DNA from: Pteria penguin | Taxonomy: Eukaryota; Mollusca; Bivalvia; Pterioida; Pteriidae | Assembly: GCA_035048485.1 (NCBI GenBank) | Contig: CM068581.1 | Location: 12,110,864-12,174,863, forward strand | Reading direction: 5' to 3' | Length of the DNA stretch: 64,000 nt | Shown: piece by piece, positions 59,770-64,000 of the stretch | How the letters are laid out: every line of letters begins with the position of its first letter | Numbering within the stretch: position 1 is the stretch's first letter | Notes under the pieces: generated by a model | What the model was told of the DNA's origin: nothing | Database searches by the model: none | The model's input: the letters and a program-made list of their open reading frames with translations, nothing else | Program-made: the position numbers and the translations under genes

Positions 59770-60240
59770 TATATATATAGTTTATTATCAAAAGCAATAC
59801 TGCTTATAGATATACAATTGACAAGTATACATAAATAATATATAACAAGGTCAAGTATATGAATGCTTTACACAATAACAAATATAAGTTACAAATTATA
59901 TAATCAAATACAAAACAGAGTTATACATTTTGTCTTACATTAAAAGCTTGTTTGATGTATTTTCCAATATTGCACAATTCTGTCACATTTTCAGAGCTTA
60001 ATAACTGAACTAATTTAAAGACGGAGGGTTTCCGAAAATAGTAAGGTTTCAAAAATTTAAAAAATTTAATTCTTAAGTTATAATAAGCGGGACATTTTAA
60101 CATAAAATGAAATTCATCTTCTATGTCCAATTTACATAGAGGACATATACGTCTTTCTATATGTAAGATTTAGGAAAAGATATTCTCATTATGTGTGAAT
60201 TATGATGACAAAGAACCTTTAAAGCCCTAATTTTCTCTTC
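59770..60240 (-). pseudogene. 3' end of a LINE, antisense, abutting RasGRF exon 2
   Basis: The minus strand from about 60240 reads EEKIRALKVLCHHNSHNENI (with stops/frameshift), then RR-I-CPLCKLDIEDEFHFMLKCP, AYYNLRIKFFKFLKPYYF and a stop at 59921. CPxC...ED.FHF.L.CP..Y..LR is the typical C-terminal zinc-binding signature of animal non-LTR retrotransposons. Downstream, 59770-59920 is an AT-rich 3' UTR-like tail. The copy is 5'-truncated and decayed. Confidence 0.75.
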
Positions 60241-60244
60241 ACAG

Positions 60245-60360
60245 TATTGCTTCACTATTACCTACAAAAGTTACAAAAATGAGATCACACGGCAGATCGA
60301 CCTCCGGACAGATACAGAGTCAGAATGCAATGCCTGGATTGACCATGTCAAAAGAGCACC
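60245..60360 (+). CDS. RASGRF: RasGRF-type Ras-GEF, coding exon 2 (end of N-terminal PH domain)
   Basis: The exon is 116 nt and starts in phase 0 after a pyrimidine-rich acceptor (ttttctcttcacag). It gives YCFTITYKSYKNEITRQIDL, then RTDTESECNAWIDHVKRA, then two bases of a Pro codon at the donor (CC|GTAAGA). It aligns with the last PH strands and C-terminal helix of human RASGRF (YFTVNF, LELRTEDAKDCDEWV). The tryptophan at residue 122, counting from exon 1, is the nearly invariant PH-helix Trp. Joined to exon 1 it completes one PH domain with no gap relative to the vertebrate protein. The following exons (coiled coil/IQ, DH, PH2, RasGEF) are outside the window. A decayed LINE on the opposite strand runs up to, or almost up to, this acceptor. 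Confidence 0.92.
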
Positions 60361-60589
60361 GTAAGATAGATCTAGATTAACATTATTTAATATTATTTTG
60401 GAGCAAAATTATCCTGATCCAAAATATTTTTCTTGATAAGAAAAGGTCATATTGATGATGCATTAGATAAGTAATGACAAAATCTGATTTTCCTAATCAA
60501 ATGCAATTTGGAATGATACATATATATATATATCAAGTTTAGGGTAAGAGAACCTAGGGTCATCAAAAAGACAAGTATGAATAAAAGGT
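60361..60589. other. Start of the RasGRF intron after coding exon 2
   Basis: Begins with the donor GTAAGA. A short TA run lies at 60520-60532. Confidence 0.7.
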
Positions 60590-61660
60590 TCTACAGACTA
60601 AAGGGATCTTCAAGCTTTACATATACATGTAGCTAGTGACAAGTGGGAGTAGAATGTTCTAGAGACTAGAGGAATCTTAAGGCCTTTCATATAGCTAGTG
60701 ACAAGTGGGAATGGAAGGTCCTAAAGACTAGAGGGATCTTAAAGCCTTACATATAGCTAGTGACAAGTGGGAATGGAAGGTCCTAGAGACTAGAGGGATC
60801 TTAAAGCCTTACATATAGCTAGTGACAAGTGGGAATGGAAGGTCCTAGAGACTAGAGGGATCTTAAAGCCTTACATATAGCTAGTGACTAGTGGGAATGG
60901 AAGGTCCTAGAGACTAGAGGGATCAGAGAGCCTTACATATAGCTAGTGACAAGTGGGAATGGAAGGTCCTAGAGACTAGAGGGATCAGAGAGCCTTACAT
61001 ATAGCTAGTGACAAGTGGGAATGGAAGGTCCTAGAGACTAGAGGGATCAGAGAGCCTTACATGTAGCTAGTGACAAGTGGGAATGGAAGGTCCTAGAGAC
61101 TAGAGGGATCAGAGAGCCTTACATATAGCTAGTGACAAGTGGGAATGGAAGGTCCTAGAGACTAGAGGGATCAGAGAGCCTTACATGTAGGTAGTGACAA
61201 GTGGAAATTGAAGATCCTAGAAATTAGACAGATCTGAGAGCCTTATATATAGCTAGTGACAAGTGGGAATTCAAGATCCTAGAGACTAAAGGGATCTGAT
61301 AGCTTTACCTGTAGCTAGTGACAAGTGGGAATTGAAAGCCCTAGAGACTAAAGGGATCTGAAAGCTTACATATAGCTAGTGACAAGTGGGAATTGAAGGT
61401 CCTGGAGACTAAAGAAATCTGAAAGCCTTACATATAGCTAGTGAAACAAGGATTCTTAAGGTCCTGTTTTCTAGCATAATCAGAATATCCTAGTGACTAG
61501 GAATCTGATTGTCCTAATGTCTAGAGGCGTAAGAAGGTCCTGGTGACTAGAGGCATATGAAAGTCTTAGTGACTAAAGGAATCTGAAAGTCCTAGTGAGT
61601 AGAAGGATAGAAGGATCAGAATGTTGTAGTTAACAGGAATGTAAAGGTCCAAGTGACTAG
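60590..61660. repeat. 62-bp minisatellite (about 17 copies)
   Basis: The unit contains gctagtgacaagtgggaatg, gaaggtcctagagactagag and ggatcagagagccttacata. The core at 60680-61190 is homogeneous, with tcttaaag and tcagagag forms in separate blocks. The right edge decays gradually. Confidence 0.95.
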
Positions 61661-62689
61661 AGACTGCATAGTGATTTAGACCATATTGAATTGGTAAGAA
61701 ATGGAATAGATTTTAAATAAAATCTTCCTATGTCGGCAATTTATATAGATACATGTATGTAACTGATTGTAAATGTGATTGTGGTTAATAACTTACATGG
61801 TATTGTTACCTGTTAATAACTTACATGGTATTGTTACCTGTTAATAACATACTTGGTATTGTTACCTGTTAACTTGTCTCAGTTTGTCTCCTAATATGCA
61901 GATAAATTATAACTGACTTTGTTCAGAGCTTATTTAAACAAGCTTTCATTGAGTTGATATAAATTTGTTATGGTGACTTCTCACATGGCTGATCAGTACT
62001 GCATAATTATAGTTGAGCTAAAGTCTAGCAGTATAGAAATGTTAGTAGACAGTTTCTCGATAGCAGCAAATCATTCTGTCTTCTATTTGACATGGTTGTT
62101 GACCCACAAACTCATTCCTAGAATGTATACATAACTGGATTTTTGTTGAATATACAATGGTACACATTGTGTTAAAACTTTATAAATTATATAAAAAGTT
62201 GGATTTTAAATCATTTGTTTTGAACCCTAACATATCATTTTATTTTTAGAACTTGCATGTATTTTTATATGTGATGGTTTGAGAGCAGACTTGTACAGTG
62301 GTATCAGACTAGATGACCAACTTTTTAACCCTACAGACAGAAAATATTTTTAACACCCTTGGATTGATAGATCAGGGGCATATTGTTATTGTCTTGTCTG
62401 TTTGTCTATGTAAAACTTTAAAATTAGATACACTTTTCAACCATACCAGCTAGTGCTTTTATAATTCACATCTGTTTTCCATATGGCAAAATCTTTTTGT
62501 TAGTACCATAATTGATAACCTTGTGACCTTGACCTTCCCATTTAACCTGCATAAATTTTAAACATACCGGTAATAATCCTTGTCCGTAAGTTTTTAAACA
62601 CAGGAGCTACTTTTCATATGTGATGTGTGTTGCTTGTAATGCTACCTTTCCATTGATATCATTCTTATACTACCATCATAGACGCACAT
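61661..62689. other. Intronic sequence with a 28-bp triplication
   Basis: ttaataacttacatggtatt, gttacctg occurs three times at 61786-61872. Nothing else supported. Confidence 0.6.
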
Positions 62690-63235
62690 ATTAAGGTATA
62701 GCATTGTAGGTCTGTGCATCTGTCTGCATATTGTTAACACAATACAGATCATACTGTTTAGGCTATACTTTCAAATTTGGTACACTTATATCTTATGACA
62801 TGAGGACAATAACTATTGATTTTCAATATCAAGGTCAAAGATCAAGGTAATGTTTGGGGCAAAAATAGCAAATTTTTGAGATTGCAATTTGTAGAAAGGT
62901 ACAAACTAAACTCTTTATGCTAGAACTTTTAATAAAAACTTTGCACACTTATTTCTTATGATTTGAGGATGAACCCTTTTGATTTTCAAGGTCATATTTG
63001 CAAGGTCAAGGTCACAATGCTTATGTCAGTTAGATTCTTGTCCAGATTATAATTTTTCACACCTTGCATGGAATTGAATGATATTCACAGAATTGTTGAT
63101 CAAGACCCATAGGTGTGTCATGACCTTGAATCAAAGGTCACATCTGCAAGGACAAGGTCACAATGCATATGATGGGTAAATCTCTGTCTGGGCCAAAACT
63201 TTTTACCTCTTGCATGGAGTGTGTAACAGACAGAT
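62690..63235 (+). repeat. Dispersed repeat family D2, diverged copy
   Basis: Contains caatacagatcatactgttt, aggctatactttcaaatttg, gtacact and repeated aaggtcaaggtcacaatgc and tcacagaattgttg, in the same order as 38.5-39.4 kb. Confidence 0.7.
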
Positions 63236-63574
63236 GTTCCACAATGATACTGGAAAAGTCATGGTGTTTTGTTTTACTTAATATTTAAAAAAGCATCTCT
63301 AGTCTACTTAGTTGCCAATTCTCAAGCTCCTAGAGAAATAAAATTTTCATGAATATATTATTATATTTTTAAATAAATCATTTTTACAAAAACATGGTTG
63401 TAATTGGAATAAATGCCTGATAAAATAAAACCATTTTTATTATGATATCATAACAAAGAGTATTTTTAATTTTTTGAACAGAATATAATGCATTTTTTAC
63501 TCTCTTGCACGTAAGTGCAGCAGAGTTATTGTTATATCCCCACATTGGCATAAATGTCCTTGTTGACTTCTTAA
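63236..63574. other. Intronic sequence without recognised feature
   Basis: AT-rich, nothing supported. Confidence 0.5.
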
Positions 63575-64000
63575 TGTAGTGAGCCCAAGGTCAGAGTTCT
63601 ATATGAATCATTCCACAGTGAGCCCAGGGTCAGTATTCTGTATGTATGAGTGCAAGGTCAGAGTTCTATGAGTGCACAATGAGTGCAGGGTCAGAGTTCT
63701 ATATGCATGATTCCACATAGAGTCCAGGATTTGGATTCTGTATGCATTACTATTCAGTGATCCCAAGGTCAGAGTTCTATATGCATCACTCAACTGTGAG
63801 CCCAGGATCAGGGTTCTGTGTGTATCTCTCCACAATGAGCCCAGCATCTCGATTCTGTATGTATCAACCCACATGAGTCCATGATTTTGTATGCATCACT
63901 CCAAAGTGAGCCCAGGGTCATGATTCTGAATGCTTTACTCTGCAATGAGCCCAGGGTCAGGATTCTATATACATCACTCCACAGTGAACCCAGGGTCAGG
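63575..64000. repeat. 39-bp minisatellite running off the window
   Basis: The unit contains gagcccagggtcaggattct, gtatgcatcactccacagt. About 11 moderately diverged copies. The 88-codon minus-strand frame is a shadow of the 13-codon period. Confidence 0.93.

Larger units (their letters stand above)
5123..60244 (+). other. RasGRF intron between coding exons 1 and 2 (about 55.1 kb)
   Basis: This is a GT-AG phase-0 intron (donor GTAAGA at 5123, acceptor CAG ending at 60244). It interrupts the PH domain between the strand-4 region and the next strand. It holds nearly all the minisatellites, SINEs, LINE remnants and foldback elements annotated below, plus one candidate 45-nt cassette exon. No second complete gene is visible inside it on either strand. 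Confidence 0.88.

Overview
This window is animal genomic DNA, most likely from a marine lophotrochozoan and probably a bivalve mollusc. The main support is one split gene with GT-AG introns, tRNA-headed SINEs of a molluscan style, decayed LINEs, short terminal-inverted-repeat elements, and an exceptional density of minisatellites. Nothing suggests bacterial operons, CRISPR arrays or a virus. The species cannot be named from the sequence alone.

I can defend one protein-coding gene, on the + strand. It is a RasGRF-type Ras guanine-nucleotide exchange factor (RASGRF1/2 orthologue), entering the window at its 5' end. Coding exon 1 (4850-5122) holds the start codon and the first half of the N-terminal PH domain. 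Coding exon 2 (60245-60360) holds the second half, with the invariant PH tryptophan. Between them is a phase-0 intron of about 55 kb. A possible in-frame 45-nt cassette exon lies at 38236-38280. The IQ, DH, second PH and RasGEF parts must lie beyond the right edge.

Almost everything else is repeat. About twenty separate minisatellite fields, with units from 22 to 66 bp, cover roughly a third of the window by summing the intervals listed. The largest are the 56-bp array at 40.7-45.5 kb, the 60/66-bp array at 27.0-29.1 kb, the 33-bp array at 5.7-7.6 kb and the 45-bp arrays at 0.6-2.6 and 17.5-19.5 kb. Several show higher-order structure (72, 120 or 562 bp), with homogeneous centres and degenerate edges.

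Mobile elements include two tRNA-derived SINE families with a shared 3' end. Several copies have clean target-site duplications and three sit inside minisatellites. There are decayed LINE pieces at 35.5-37.3, 53.9-55.2 and 59.8-60.2 kb, foldback or MITE-like elements at 14.1-15.7, 17.7, 21.2, 32.8, 48.4 and 55.3 kb, and dispersed families with several copies in the window.

The most interesting biology is how the tandem arrays arose. The 24-bp array at 36.85-37.21 kb expanded inside a LINE reverse transcriptase, next to its YADD catalytic box. The 25-bp array at 30.26-30.47 kb expanded from the central domain of a SINE. The intron therefore records minisatellites being born from transposon sequence. 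Long open frames in the arrays, up to 644 codons, follow from unit lengths divisible by three and are not called as genes.
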